Source: DATFVJ01 sp963851085 | GTDB lineage: Bacteria > Actinomycetota > Actinomycetes > Streptosporangiales > Streptosporangiaceae | Reading direction: 5' to 3' | Assembly (NCBI GenBank): GCA_963851085.1 | Contig: CAWKNX010000019.1 | Coordinates: forward strand, 1-64,000 | DNA length: 64,000 nucleotides | Part shown: positions 53,211 through 63,057 of the stretch, piece after piece | Layout of the letters: each line of letters opens with the position of its first letter | Position numbering within the stretch: the stretch's first letter is position 1 | The notes under the pieces: generated by a model | What the model saw: only the letters and a program-made list of their open reading frames with translations | What the model was told of the DNA's origin: nothing | Database searches by the model: none | Made by a program: the position numbers and the translations under genes

Positions 53211-54033
53211 TTTGGCTGAACCCCGGATCACGGGCCATCAGCGTAGCCACCGCAGGAACATCGTGCGTTCAAACGCGTGCAATGAGCAAGAGGCGCCAGG
53301 GGGCGGAAGGCAAAAGGAGTCGTTTGCATCGCTCCAACCGGTGTCAAGACTTTGTGGCCCAGGGGACGACCGCTCAGGATTCCCCCGATGTCCCAGTCGC
53401 CCGCTCACTGCACGAGGTAATCGTCCGGACTGACATACCCGGGCATCGCGCCGCTCCTACCGCGACTAACGACGGCCGAAGATGAGGCTCAGCGCCTCCG
53501 CCCGGGTACGGTCGCTGTCACGAAAATCACCCCGGACCGCCGAGGTTACGGTCTTGGCTCCCGCCTTGCGTACCCCGCGCATGGTCATACACAGGTGCTC
53601 GGCTTCCACCACCACGATGACGCCGCGAGGTTCGAGCACATCCATGAGTGCGTCCGCTATCTGCGCGGTCATCCGCTCCTGCACCTGCGGCCGCCGGGCG
53701 TAGACGTCCACCAGCCGCGCGAGCTTGGACAGGCCGGTGATCTGGCCCTTGCTGTTCGGGACGTAGCCGACATGGGCCACGCCGAAGAAGGGAACGAGAT
53801 GGTGTTCACACGTGGCGTACAGCTCGATGTCCTTGACCAGGATCAGTTCATCATGGTCGGCGTCGAATACGGTGCTGAGCACGTCCTCGGGATTTTGGCG
53901 CAGTCCGGCGAACTGCTCCGCGTAGGCGCGTGCCACCCGGGCCGGAGTGTCCCGCAAGCCGTTCCTGTCGGGGTCCTCGCCGATCGCGAGCAGGATCTCA
54001 CGGACCGCACGCTCGATGCGTGGCTGATCCACG

Positions 54034-56091
<2,058 letters not shown>

Positions 56092-56320
56092 CGATGAACA
56101 ACCCCGCCGACTCGGGGTCGGTCCCTCCTGACCAGCCTCATGTCCCGCCGCCTGTCGGCGGGGTAGCTTGTCGCCCCAGTGCCCATGCCTTGCTTCCCTC
56201 TATTCCCCGGATGCGGTAACGGGATGTCTGACGGTACACCGGCCGGCGTGCCGTGCACCCACGCAGATGGCGCACACCTTACGGGAACGGCTGGGCACTC
56301 CTGCTCAGCAACAACGTCCG

Positions 56321-56968
56321 TCATCGCGTTTTCTGTTCCCGTCCCGGCTCTGGCTCGCCGCGTCCGCGGACGCCGCTGCCTGGCTTTCTTGCCTTGCCAT
56401 CGGCGCCTGATGCGCCGCCGCCGTAGACATGCGGAGCCAGGGTGCCGATGAACGGCAGGTTGCGGTACCTCTCGGCGTAGTCAAGGCCGTAGCCGATCAC
56501 GAACTCGTCGCCGATCTCGAAACCGGTGTAGGCCACGTCGACATCCATCCGCGCCGCGTCGGGCTTGCGCAACATCACGCAGACCTGCACCGAGGCGGGT
56601 CCGCGCGATCGCAGGTTGCCGACCAGCCAGGACAGCGTCAGGCCAGAGTCGACGATGTCCTCGACCACAAGCACGTGCCGCCCGGTGATGTCAGTGTCCA
56701 GGTCCTTCAGGATGCGCACCACACCTGACGACTTCGTCCCAGAACCATACGAGGACACCGCCATCCAGTCCATCTCCACCGGCAGGTGCAGGGCCCTGGC
56801 CAGATCGGCGAGCACCATGACCGCTCCCTTGAGCACCCCGACGAGCAGCAGGTCCTGCCCGGCATAGTCGGCGTCGATATGTGCGGCGAGTTCGGCGACG
56901 CGTGCCTGCAGCCGCTCAGGGGTGATGAGCACCTCCTTGAGATCGGCGCCCATGTCGCTCGCGTCCAC
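56321..56968 (-). CDS. hpt: Hypoxanthine phosphoribosyltransferase
   Basis: Salvages hypoxanthine and guanine with PRPP. The 215-residue product has EVLITPERLQARVAELAAHI, LLLVGVLKGAVMVLADLAR, the PRPP loop HVLVVEDIVDSGLTLSWLV, and VAYTGFEIGDEFVIGYGLDY. A basic tail of about 30 residues follows the family end. GTG at 56968 was chosen because GGGAGG stands about eight bases before it; the ATG at 56953 lacks a ribosome site. Follows tilS, as in mycobacteria. Confidence 0.94.
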   Translation of the reverse strand: MDASDMGADLKEVLITPERLQARVAELAAHIDADYAGQDLLLVGVLKGAVMVLADLARALHLPVEMDWMAVSSYGSGTKSSGVVRILKDLDTDITGRHVLVVEDIVDSGLTLSWLVGNLRSRGPASVQVCVMLRKPDAARMDVDVAYTGFEIGDEFVIGYGLDYAERYRNLPFIGTLAPHVYGGGASGADGKARKPGSGVRGRGEPEPGREQKTR

Positions 56969-57011
56969 CGGCTCCCTCCCTACGGCTCGGCGCTCCCGCG
57001 GCCGCGGGTCC

Positions 57012-58076
57012 CTACGGCTGGGGGGTCCCGGCAGCGGGGCCCATCGCAGTCGGGATCCCGGCCGTAGGTTCCCCGGGCTGAGGCACACCGACTGTCGCGT
57101 CTTCGCCGTCCTTTGTGAAAAGCAGCTTCCCACACCGGCGCAACGCGCGGACGCCGGCCGGCAGATCAATCCACCGCTGGCCGCGCCAGCTGGTCAGCAG
57201 CTCCTCGATCTGCCCGATGTGGCTTGCTGTCAGCGCACCCGGCGGGCAGCCCGCCGTGACCGCCGCACCATGCAGCACCCGGGACCGCACGGCGAGGGGC
57301 AGCTCCGCGAGCGCGACCGCATCCAGTCCACCGTCTCCGCCGCGAAGCCGTTCGGCTTCAATATCCGCCCACTGGGCCAGTGCCGCACCGTCCGCGCGCA
57401 ACTGGCCCGCTGTCCGCGCGAGTGCCGCTGCCACGCCAGGGCCGAGGGCCCGTTCCAGCGTGGGCAGTGCCTCATGACGTACCCGGGCCCGGGTGAACGC
57501 GGGATCGCGGTTGTGCGGGTCATCCCATGCCGCCAGACCGAGCGCCGCGCACGCGGCGCACGTCACGCTGCGGCGCACCCCGAGCAGCGGCCTGCGGTAA
57601 CGGCCCGCGCGGGCCGGCATGCCCGCGAGCGAACGCGCACCGGAACCGCGCGCCAGGCCAAGCAGCACCGTCTCGGCCTGGTCATCGAGGGTATGGCCGA
57701 GCAGCACGGCCGGCGCGTCACGGCGCCGGGCGGTCTCGTCGAGTGCCGCGTACCTTGCGGCGCGCGCGGCTGCCTCCGGGCCGCCTGACCTCCCCACCGT
57801 GATGGCGAACCGGTCCACAGGCTCGAGGCCGAGTTCGGTGAGCAGCCCGGCGACCTGGGCCGCCCGCTCGGCCGAGCCGGGCTGGAGCCCGTGGTCGACG
57901 GTGACGGCGCCAGCCCGCAAGCCCAGCCTCGGCGCGACGAACGCGAGCGCGGCCGCCAGGGCGAGTGAATCGGCACCTCCGGAGCAGGCGGCGAGGACGA
58001 GCGCGCCTGACGTGAGATCGCTGACGCCTTCCCTTACCGCCCGGCGGACCGCCGCAACCGCCGGATGCGGTCCCAT
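57012..58076 (-). CDS. tilS: tRNA(Ile)-lysidine synthetase
   Basis: Makes lysidine at the wobble position of the CAU-anticodon isoleucine tRNA so that it reads AUA. The 354-residue product has the PP-loop VLAACSGGADSLALAAALAF (SGGxDS), LLGHTLDDQAETVLLGLARG, RRPLLGVRRS and DPHNRDPAFTRARVRHEALP. The N-terminal catalytic domain is complete; the C-terminal region is short, as in actinobacteria, with a Pro/Gly-rich end. It lies 10 bases after the metalloprotease gene. Confidence 0.94.
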   Translation of the reverse strand: MGPHPAVAAVRRAVREGVSDLTSGALVLAACSGGADSLALAAALAFVAPRLGLRAGAVTVDHGLQPGSAERAAQVAGLLTELGLEPVDRFAITVGRSGGPEAAARAARYAALDETARRRDAPAVLLGHTLDDQAETVLLGLARGSGARSLAGMPARAGRYRRPLLGVRRSVTCAACAALGLAAWDDPHNRDPAFTRARVRHEALPTLERALGPGVAAALARTAGQLRADGAALAQWADIEAERLRGGDGGLDAVALAELPLAVRSRVLHGAAVTAGCPPGALTASHIGQIEELLTSWRGQRWIDLPAGVRALRRCGKLLFTKDGEDATVGVPQPGEPTAGIPTAMGPAAGTPQP

Positions 58077-58086
58077 CCGGGCGTCC

Positions 58087-59376
58087 TCAGCCCTGCCCGC
58101 CAGGTCCTGCGGACGTAGGGCCAGGCGGCGGGGCCGACGGCGGAAGCGCCCCTGTCCCCATCACCCGGTTCACCCAGGCGCCCGGCTGGGCGATCTCCGC
58201 CTTGGTGGGCAGCGTCTGCGGCGATGTCCACACCTTGTTGAAGCCCGCCATGCCGACCTCGTCGACCACGGATCGCACGAACCGCGCGCCTTCCGCGTAC
58301 TGCTTGAGCTTGAGGTCGATGCCGAGCAGCCGCCTGAGTGCCTGCTCCATCCGGCCGGCCGAGTGGCGGCGGGCGGCGAACCGGGCCCTGATCTCCGCCA
58401 CCGACGGGACGACCCGTGGTCCCGCCGCGTCCATCACGTAGTCGCCGTGACCTTCGACGAGGGTCATGACCGCGGTGAGCCGGTCGAGCGTGGCGCGCTG
58501 TCGCGGGCTCTGGATCGCCTCGATGATGCTTTCCGGGCCCCCCGCGGCGCCCCGCACCGCGCCGGAGACCACGTCGGCCGCCGCGCGGAGCCGTTCGACG
58601 ATCGCCGCAGGATCAAGATCCGACGCGAGCAGGAATTCCGAGATCTGGCCCTGAACGTAGCCACGCAGCCAGGGCACCGCGGTGAACTGCATCCGGTGCG
58701 TCTCTTCGTGCAGGCATACCCAGAGCCGGAAATCGCGGCTCTTCACGCCGAGCTCGCGTTCCACCATGACGATGTTGGGCGCAACGAGGGTTAGCCTGCC
58801 CGCTGGCACGTCACCCTGGTCGAGGAAACCGCGGGCCCCGGAACCACCCGTGGCGGAATCATGGGCCGCGGAATCGTGCGCCGCCGGCCCGCCCGCAGCC
58901 GCTCCGTTTGCCGCGCGCACGCCACTGGCGGCGGTGCCTTCCGGCCCTCCGCCGGCCGGGTCCGGTGGGAGAAACAGCTCGTACTGGCCGAGCACGCGGC
59001 CGGCCAGAAAGGCGAGGATCAGCCCCATCTGGACGCCCGTGAACCTGGAGCCGACGGAGCCGAGCAGCCCACCGGCGGCGGGCCACGCACCTGGCTTTTC
59101 ACGCAGCTGCTGCGCGAGCGGATCAAGCACGACGCGGAATCCGTCGACGTTGGCCCGGATCCAGCCCGGCCGGTCCACCACGGCGATCTGCCCGGCGCTT
59201 TCCGGGCTGACCATGCCAGTGACCTCGCGCACCGGCTCCTGCACGACCGCCGCGAGTTCGCGAAGTTCCGCCACGGCACGCCGGGCCTCTGCCAGGCTCA
59301 CCTGAGGGCCCGGCCTCGCCCAGCGGACCCCTGTGGCCACCGCCAGGTCCCAGTCGATCATCTGTGCGCTGCTCAC
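58087..59376 (-). CDS. Zinc-dependent metalloprotease, DUF2342 family
   Basis: The protein of about 430 residues belongs to the actinobacterial family annotated as zinc-dependent metalloprotease or F420-biosynthesis-associated protein (Rv3626c-like). The zinc motif is CLHEETHRMQF (HExxH) with a downstream LVEGHGDYVMDAAGP that gives the third ligand. Conserved N-terminal part: MIDWDLAVATGVRWARPGP. An Ala/Gly/Asp-rich insert of about 55 residues lies before VAPNIVMVERELGV. Start: GTG at 59376 near a GGAGGGG, or ATG at 59361. Physiological substrate unknown. It lies between dacB and tilS. Confidence 0.87.
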   Translation of the reverse strand: MSSAQMIDWDLAVATGVRWARPGPQVSLAEARRAVAELRELAAVVQEPVREVTGMVSPESAGQIAVVDRPGWIRANVDGFRVVLDPLAQQLREKPGAWPAAGGLLGSVGSRFTGVQMGLILAFLAGRVLGQYELFLPPDPAGGGPEGTAASGVRAANGAAAGGPAAHDSAAHDSATGGSGARGFLDQGDVPAGRLTLVAPNIVMVERELGVKSRDFRLWVCLHEETHRMQFTAVPWLRGYVQGQISEFLLASDLDPAAIVERLRAAADVVSGAVRGAAGGPESIIEAIQSPRQRATLDRLTAVMTLVEGHGDYVMDAAGPRVVPSVAEIRARFAARRHSAGRMEQALRRLLGIDLKLKQYAEGARFVRSVVDEVGMAGFNKVWTSPQTLPTKAEIAQPGAWVNRVMGTGALPPSAPPPGPTSAGPGGQG

Positions 59377-59466
59377 CCCTCCACCGTACGTGCTAACGGG
59401 AGATGTGAATGCGCCCGCGCGAACCCGGCCGGCCACGACCCGGCCGGCCACGGCGAACAGAAGCGA

Positions 59467-60912
59467 TCAGCGGCAGCCGCAACCGGCGAGCGCCGCGGCC
59501 AGCCTGTCCAGGACGGTCGCGGAGGCGATCATGGTCTTCGCAGGCACGCGGTTGATCATGAATGCGAACGCGAGCAGCCGCCCGTCCTTGTCCACCACCA
59601 GGCCCGCGAGCGCCCGCACGTTATCCAGGGTGCCGGTCTTGGCCCGGACGAGCCCGGCGGCCGGTGCGCTCAGCTTGGTGACGAAGCGGTTCTCCGCCGC
59701 GGAAAGCGTCCCCGAGAATCCCGCCACCGGCAGTCCGGTGATGATCGCGCGCAGCCGTGGGTAGCGCGGCGAGGCGGCCAGCGAGATCAGCCGGGCGAGC
59801 GTGGCGGGTGTGATGCGGTCCTCGGGTGACAGCCCGCTGCCGTCCACGGTGTAAATGCCGGCCGAAACACCGAGCCGCCGCAGGGTGGCCAGCACCGCCG
59901 CGGCGCCGCCGCTGAACGACGCGGGCCGGCCGGTCGCGATCGCCACCTGCCTGGCAAGTGCCTCCGCTATGTCGTTGTTGCTCTCGATCAGCATCCACTC
60001 CACGATGTCCGCTAGCGGCGGAGACCGTACCTGGGCAAGTTCCGCCGCGCGGACCGCGGCCCGCTCCTGCCGCGGCCCGCCTTCGACGTGGATTCCCTGT
60101 GCGGTGAGGAAGGCCGCGAAGGACCGCGCGGCATCGGCGGCTGAGTCACTCGAACGGGGCCGGTAGTTGGACGGATCATCAGCGTCTTCCGGGCTGCCGC
60201 CCGGGGTCAGCCGTCCCTGATCCACTTCGAGGGCACTGACCGGGGTCACGTCACCCGTACTGACGTAGCTAGGGGACCAGCCCGGTGCCGTGCCCGGGCC
60301 GCTGAACAGCGACGTGTCATAGCCGATCCGCACCTGGCCGACGTTCGCCGCCCGCAGCGCCCGCGCGGTCGACGCGGCGAGCGCGGCGAGCGTGGCGGGC
60401 TGCGGATAGTCGGCAGCGGGCGGGCGGGCGGCCGCGAGCGTGGGGTCCCCGCCGCCGACGAGGACGATATCGGAGGTGTTGCCGTCGGATGCGCCGCGCA
60501 CCACGCGAGTGGTGAAACGGGCACGTGGGCCGAGGACCGTCAGGGCGGCCACCGACGTGGCGAGCTTGTTGGTCGACGCCGGGGTCAGCGCTCCGGTGCC
60601 GCCGCTGCTGAAAAGGACGTGCCCGGAAACCGGGTCGGTGACCACCGCGCCCACACTCGGGCCGAGCACGGTGGACGACAGCATCGGCGACAGGGCCGCG
60701 GCGAGCCCGCTGGGGGTCGGCAGCGAGCCGGATCCGTTGCCGGGTGCGAGCACCGTGGCACCACGGACCACCGGCCTGACGGCCACACGCGGCTCGCCGA
60801 GCAGGGCGATTTGGGCGCGCAGCAGGTCCGCGAGCGTGACTCCAGCCGCGACGGCGAACACGTTGAGCAGAGCCAGCGTGACAAGCGCCACGGCACGCGG
60901 GCGGCTCAGCAC
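59467..60912 (-). CDS. dacB: D-alanyl-D-alanine carboxypeptidase/endopeptidase (PBP4/DacB, S13 family)
   Basis: Exported penicillin-binding protein that trims peptidoglycan peptides. The 481-residue product has an N-terminal signal/anchor (VALVTLALLNVFAVAAGVTL), the active-site STNK in TPASTNKLATSVAALTV, the second-motif region MLIESNNDIAEALARQVA (SxN), and AGLVRAKTGTLDNVRALAG (KTG). The S13-type insertion between SxxK and SxN is present. GTG at 60912 was chosen, giving MLSRPRAVAL. Divergent from ppa. Confidence 0.93.
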   Translation of the reverse strand: MLSRPRAVALVTLALLNVFAVAAGVTLADLLRAQIALLGEPRVAVRPVVRGATVLAPGNGSGSLPTPSGLAAALSPMLSSTVLGPSVGAVVTDPVSGHVLFSSGGTGALTPASTNKLATSVAALTVLGPRARFTTRVVRGASDGNTSDIVLVGGGDPTLAAARPPAADYPQPATLAALAASTARALRAANVGQVRIGYDTSLFSGPGTAPGWSPSYVSTGDVTPVSALEVDQGRLTPGGSPEDADDPSNYRPRSSDSAADAARSFAAFLTAQGIHVEGGPRQERAAVRAAELAQVRSPPLADIVEWMLIESNNDIAEALARQVAIATGRPASFSGGAAAVLATLRRLGVSAGIYTVDGSGLSPEDRITPATLARLISLAASPRYPRLRAIITGLPVAGFSGTLSAAENRFVTKLSAPAAGLVRAKTGTLDNVRALAGLVVDKDGRLLAFAFMINRVPAKTMIASATVLDRLAAALAGCGCR

Positions 60913-61049
60913 GGCATAACCCCTCGCTCGATGCGGGATCCTTAAGACAGTCGGACAACGCCCGGACAGCGGCGCCAGGTTGCCGTCCGTGGCGGCCTGG
61001 CCGGGCACTCTGGTGCCTGGCATGCCCGGGCCTCCAGAGTCAATCATCT

Positions 61050-61217
61050 AAGAGCCTGTTTGGGGACCCTCGCTCGTCGCGAGCGGCGATCCAGGCGGTG
61101 GCTGGCAAGGCGGAGTGAGGGAGCCTAGCCGGAGGTACCAAGTGACCGAGCGACAACGCGGCCAGCCGCCGTCTGGGCGCCGCGCAGCAGAGCATGGATT
61201 CTCAAACGGGCTCTGAG
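61050..61217 (+). mobile_element. Small inverted-repeat (MITE-like) element, copy B, upstream of ppa
   Basis: The left end AGAGCCTGTTTGGGGACCCT and the reverse complement of the right end (CAGAGCCCGTTTGAGAATCC) match as terminal inverted repeats of about 28 bases. The 168-base element encodes no transposase. It carries GGAGGTACCA followed by GTG at 61142, opening a 24-codon frame (VTERQRGQPPSGRRAAEHGF...) that stops at 61216, 29 bases before the ppa start. Copy A at 10575-10806 shares the ends, ribosome site, GTG and the GRRxAEHG-encoding part. Confidence 0.7.
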
Positions 61218-61244
61218 AGTCCGCGGAGCACGAGGAGCGGCATC

Positions 61245-61733
61245 GTGGAATTCGACGTCGTCATCGAGATACCGCAGGGCAACAGGAACAAGTACGAGAT
61301 GGACCACAAGACCGGGCGGATCCGGCTGGACCGGATGCTCTTCACCTCCACCAGGTACCCGGCAGACTACGGGTTCATCGAGGGAACGCTCGGCGATGAC
61401 GGTGACCCCCTCGACGCGCTTGTGCTGCTACAGGAACCGACCTTTCCCGGCTGCGTGATCCTCTGCCGTGCGATCGGCATGTACCGGATGCGCGACGAGA
61501 AGGGCGGGGACGACAAGGTGCTCTGCGTGCCCGCGCGGGATCCGCGGGTGGCGCACTTGCAGGACGTCCACGACGTGCCGAAGTTCGACCTGCTGGAAAT
61601 CCAGCACTTCTTCGAGGTCTACAAGGAACTGGAACCAGGGAAGTCGGTGGAGGGGGCGGAGTGGGCCGGCCGGGCCGCCGCCGAGGCGGAGATCGAGGCG
61701 TCGCGCCAGCGGGTGGCGGACAGCGGGCACTGA
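61245..61733 (+). CDS. ppa: Inorganic pyrophosphatase (family I)
   Basis: Hydrolyses pyrophosphate and so drives biosynthetic reactions. The 162-residue product has exactly the mycobacterial length: FDVVIEIPQGNRNKYEMDH, YPADYGFIEGTLGDDGDPLD (metal-binding DGDPLD), KVLCVPARDPR and HFFEVYKELEPGKSVEGAEW. GTG at 61245 is chosen because GAGGAG lies about 10 bases upstream and the product begins VEFDVVIEIP like the family; the ATG at 61194 is inside the inverted-repeat element. Transcription may start within or upstream of that element. Confidence 0.95.
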   Translation: MEFDVVIEIPQGNRNKYEMDHKTGRIRLDRMLFTSTRYPADYGFIEGTLGDDGDPLDALVLLQEPTFPGCVILCRAIGMYRMRDEKGGDDKVLCVPARDPRVAHLQDVHDVPKFDLLEIQHFFEVYKELEPGKSVEGAEWAGRAAAEAEIEASRQRVADSGH

Positions 61734-61748
61734 CCCGGCCGGCCGCTG

Positions 61749-61841
61749 TCAGTGGAGCAGATCCTGGGAGTTACCGGAGGGTAGCGTCGACGGTCCGGCG
61801 TGTTCCAGGAAGAACAGCGTTTCTGCGGCCAGTTCCAGCAC
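61749..61841 (-). CDS. Possible 30-residue small ORF on the divergent side of the symmetric promoter
   Basis: A GTG-initiated frame of 30 codons on the minus strand (VLELAAETLFFLEHAGPSTL...) starts about 10 bases after the start point predicted for the minus-strand half of the promoter at 61853-61897. The first half could form an amphipathic helix. No similarity is recognised. It may be a real small protein, a leader, or the remnant of a lost divergent gene. Confidence 0.25.
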   Translation of the reverse strand: MLELAAETLFFLEHAGPSTLPSGNSQDLLH

Positions 61842-61852
61842 CGTGGCGTCTC

Positions 61853-61897
61853 TGTCAGTCTAGATTGACAGAGACCTATTGTCAATCTAGACTGACA
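61853..61897. promoter_or_regulatory. Symmetric divergent promoter/operator
   Basis: Two inverted 18-base arms, TGTCAGTCTAGATTGACA (61853-61870) and TGTCAATCTAGACTGACA (61880-61897), flank nine bases. The symmetry makes a consensus-like promoter on each strand. Plus: TTGACA (61865-61870), 17-base spacer, TAGACT (61888-61893), predicting a start at about 61900, the A of the HTH gene ATG. Minus: TTGACA (61885-61880), 17 bases, TAGACT (61862-61857). The arms also look like an operator for the encoded HTH protein. Confidence 0.7.
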
Positions 61898-61899
61898 CC

Positions 61900-62106
61900 A
61901 TGACAGGCGGTGATGACATCCTGACGGGCATCCAGTCCGGCGACCCGGCGATCGGCCTGCGGGCGGTCGGGGCACTGCGCCGGCTAGCCGAGCAGGTCGA
62001 GGCGGCACAGGTCCGGCTGGCGAGAGAACGCGGCTGGTCATGGGAGCAGATCGGGGACGCGCTCGGGGTTTCCCGCCAATCGGTGCACGCGAAGTATGGA
62101 AAGTGA
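61900..62106 (+). CDS. Small helix-turn-helix protein
   Basis: The 68-residue protein consists of a leading helix (DPAIGLRAVGALRRLAEQVE) and a C-terminal helix-turn-helix (ARERGWSWEQIGDALGVSRQ, SVHAKYGK) of the sigma-region-4/HTH-23 type. The ATG at 61900 lies only six bases after the promoter -10 hexamer, so the mRNA is predicted to be leaderless. A Clp-N domain gene follows nine bases after its stop. I infer an autoregulated DNA-binding protein whose partner is the Clp-N protein. Confidence 0.8.
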   Translation: MTGGDDILTGIQSGDPAIGLRAVGALRRLAEQVEAAQVRLARERGWSWEQIGDALGVSRQSVHAKYGK

Positions 62107-62115
62107 GGCTCCCGC

Positions 62116-62589
62116 ATGCTCGAACGCTTTGATGAGGACGCCAGGCAACGGGTGATCAACTTGGCGGCTGAAGAGGCCAAGCGACGCGGCGACGGGCGCA
62201 TCGGCACGGAGCATCTTCTGCTCGCCCTGCTCCGCGACCCCAGCTTGCTCCAGGCCCAGGGCATCGGAATCGACGTGGAATCGGCGCGCACCGCGCTGGA
62301 CGCGCTCGATCGTGAGGCACTTGCTTCGGTCGGCATTGAAGTCGCTCACGCCAGTTCGCCAGTGCCCGTGCTCACCCGCCGGCGCCCACCCTTTACCTCT
62401 GGGGCACGGGCCGTTCTCAAGCGGGCCGTGCTCGAGGCCCGGGCGGCCAAGGCCCGCCGCATCCAGGCACGGCATCTGCTGCTCGGCGTACTGGCCTGCG
62501 AGCGCCCCGACCCAGCAGCGGCGCTGCTCGCCGCGCTCGGGATCGACGTCGCCGAGGTCCGTGAGCGCATCAGGCGGCCCGGGCGGTGA
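62116..62589 (+). CDS. Clp N-terminal domain protein without AAA+ domain
   Basis: The 157-residue protein consists of two Clp-N (R domain) repeats, the substrate- and adaptor-binding module of ClpA/ClpC, and nothing else. Repeat 1: MLERFDEDARQRVINLAAEE and RIGTEHLLLALLRDPSLL. Repeat 2: FTSGARAVLKRAVLEARAAK and QARHLLLGVLACERPDPAA. It lacks ATPase motifs. It is co-transcribed with the small HTH gene. Such stand-alone Clp-N proteins paired with a HTH protein recur in actinobacteria; a role as sensor, decoy or adaptor for ClpC (encoded at 28814-31324) is inferred. Confidence 0.87.
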   Translation: MLERFDEDARQRVINLAAEEAKRRGDGRIGTEHLLLALLRDPSLLQAQGIGIDVESARTALDALDREALASVGIEVAHASSPVPVLTRRRPPFTSGARAVLKRAVLEARAAKARRIQARHLLLGVLACERPDPAAALLAALGIDVAEVRERIRRPGR

Positions 62590-62615
62590 GCAGCGCCCGC
62601 CAGCCCGTCAGGCCG

Positions 62616-62900
62616 TCAGGCCGGCGGCGGAAAACCAGCAGGATCGCCGCCGTCGGAACGCATGGTCGACGGCCGGCGGCGCCAGTTCACGAGGCCAAGC
62701 CGATCCGCACCGCGGACCACCATGAGCACTCCGCTGTCCTCGCCAATCAGCCCGTTCTCTGCCCACCCTCGCCGCCACAGCCGCAGATCGAACCAGCCGA
62801 ACTGCGCGAATTCCCCTGCCGTCTCCGGATCCCACGTCAGCTTTTCCAGCACCGGCAGGTCATCCTCGGTGACCGGGCGCAGCTCCACTTGATCGCCCAC
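62616..62900 (-). pseudogene. Truncated GNAT acetyltransferase
   Basis: The frame encodes the first half of a GNAT domain (LRPVTEDDLPVLEKLTWDPE, FDLRLWRRGWAENGLIGEDS, VLMVVRGADRLGLVNWRRR) and then departs into unrelated PSTMRSDGGDPAGFPPPA. The acetyl-CoA binding half (the QxxGxG/A region) is missing and no continuation is seen in other frames nearby. I infer a deleted 3' half. A small genuine protein with another role is less likely. Confidence 0.65.
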
Positions 62901-63057
62901 ACGAGAGATTATGCATCGCGTGGCGGGCGTCCCGGCGGCCGAGGTCGCTGGTGCCGATGGTCCCAGGCCGGGCCCTTCGGCCGGTCGGCGACTGTCGCAA
63001 GCGACATTCAGCTGACAGTGATTTGAGAAGCGACATCACGATGAGAACCTGCAAAGG

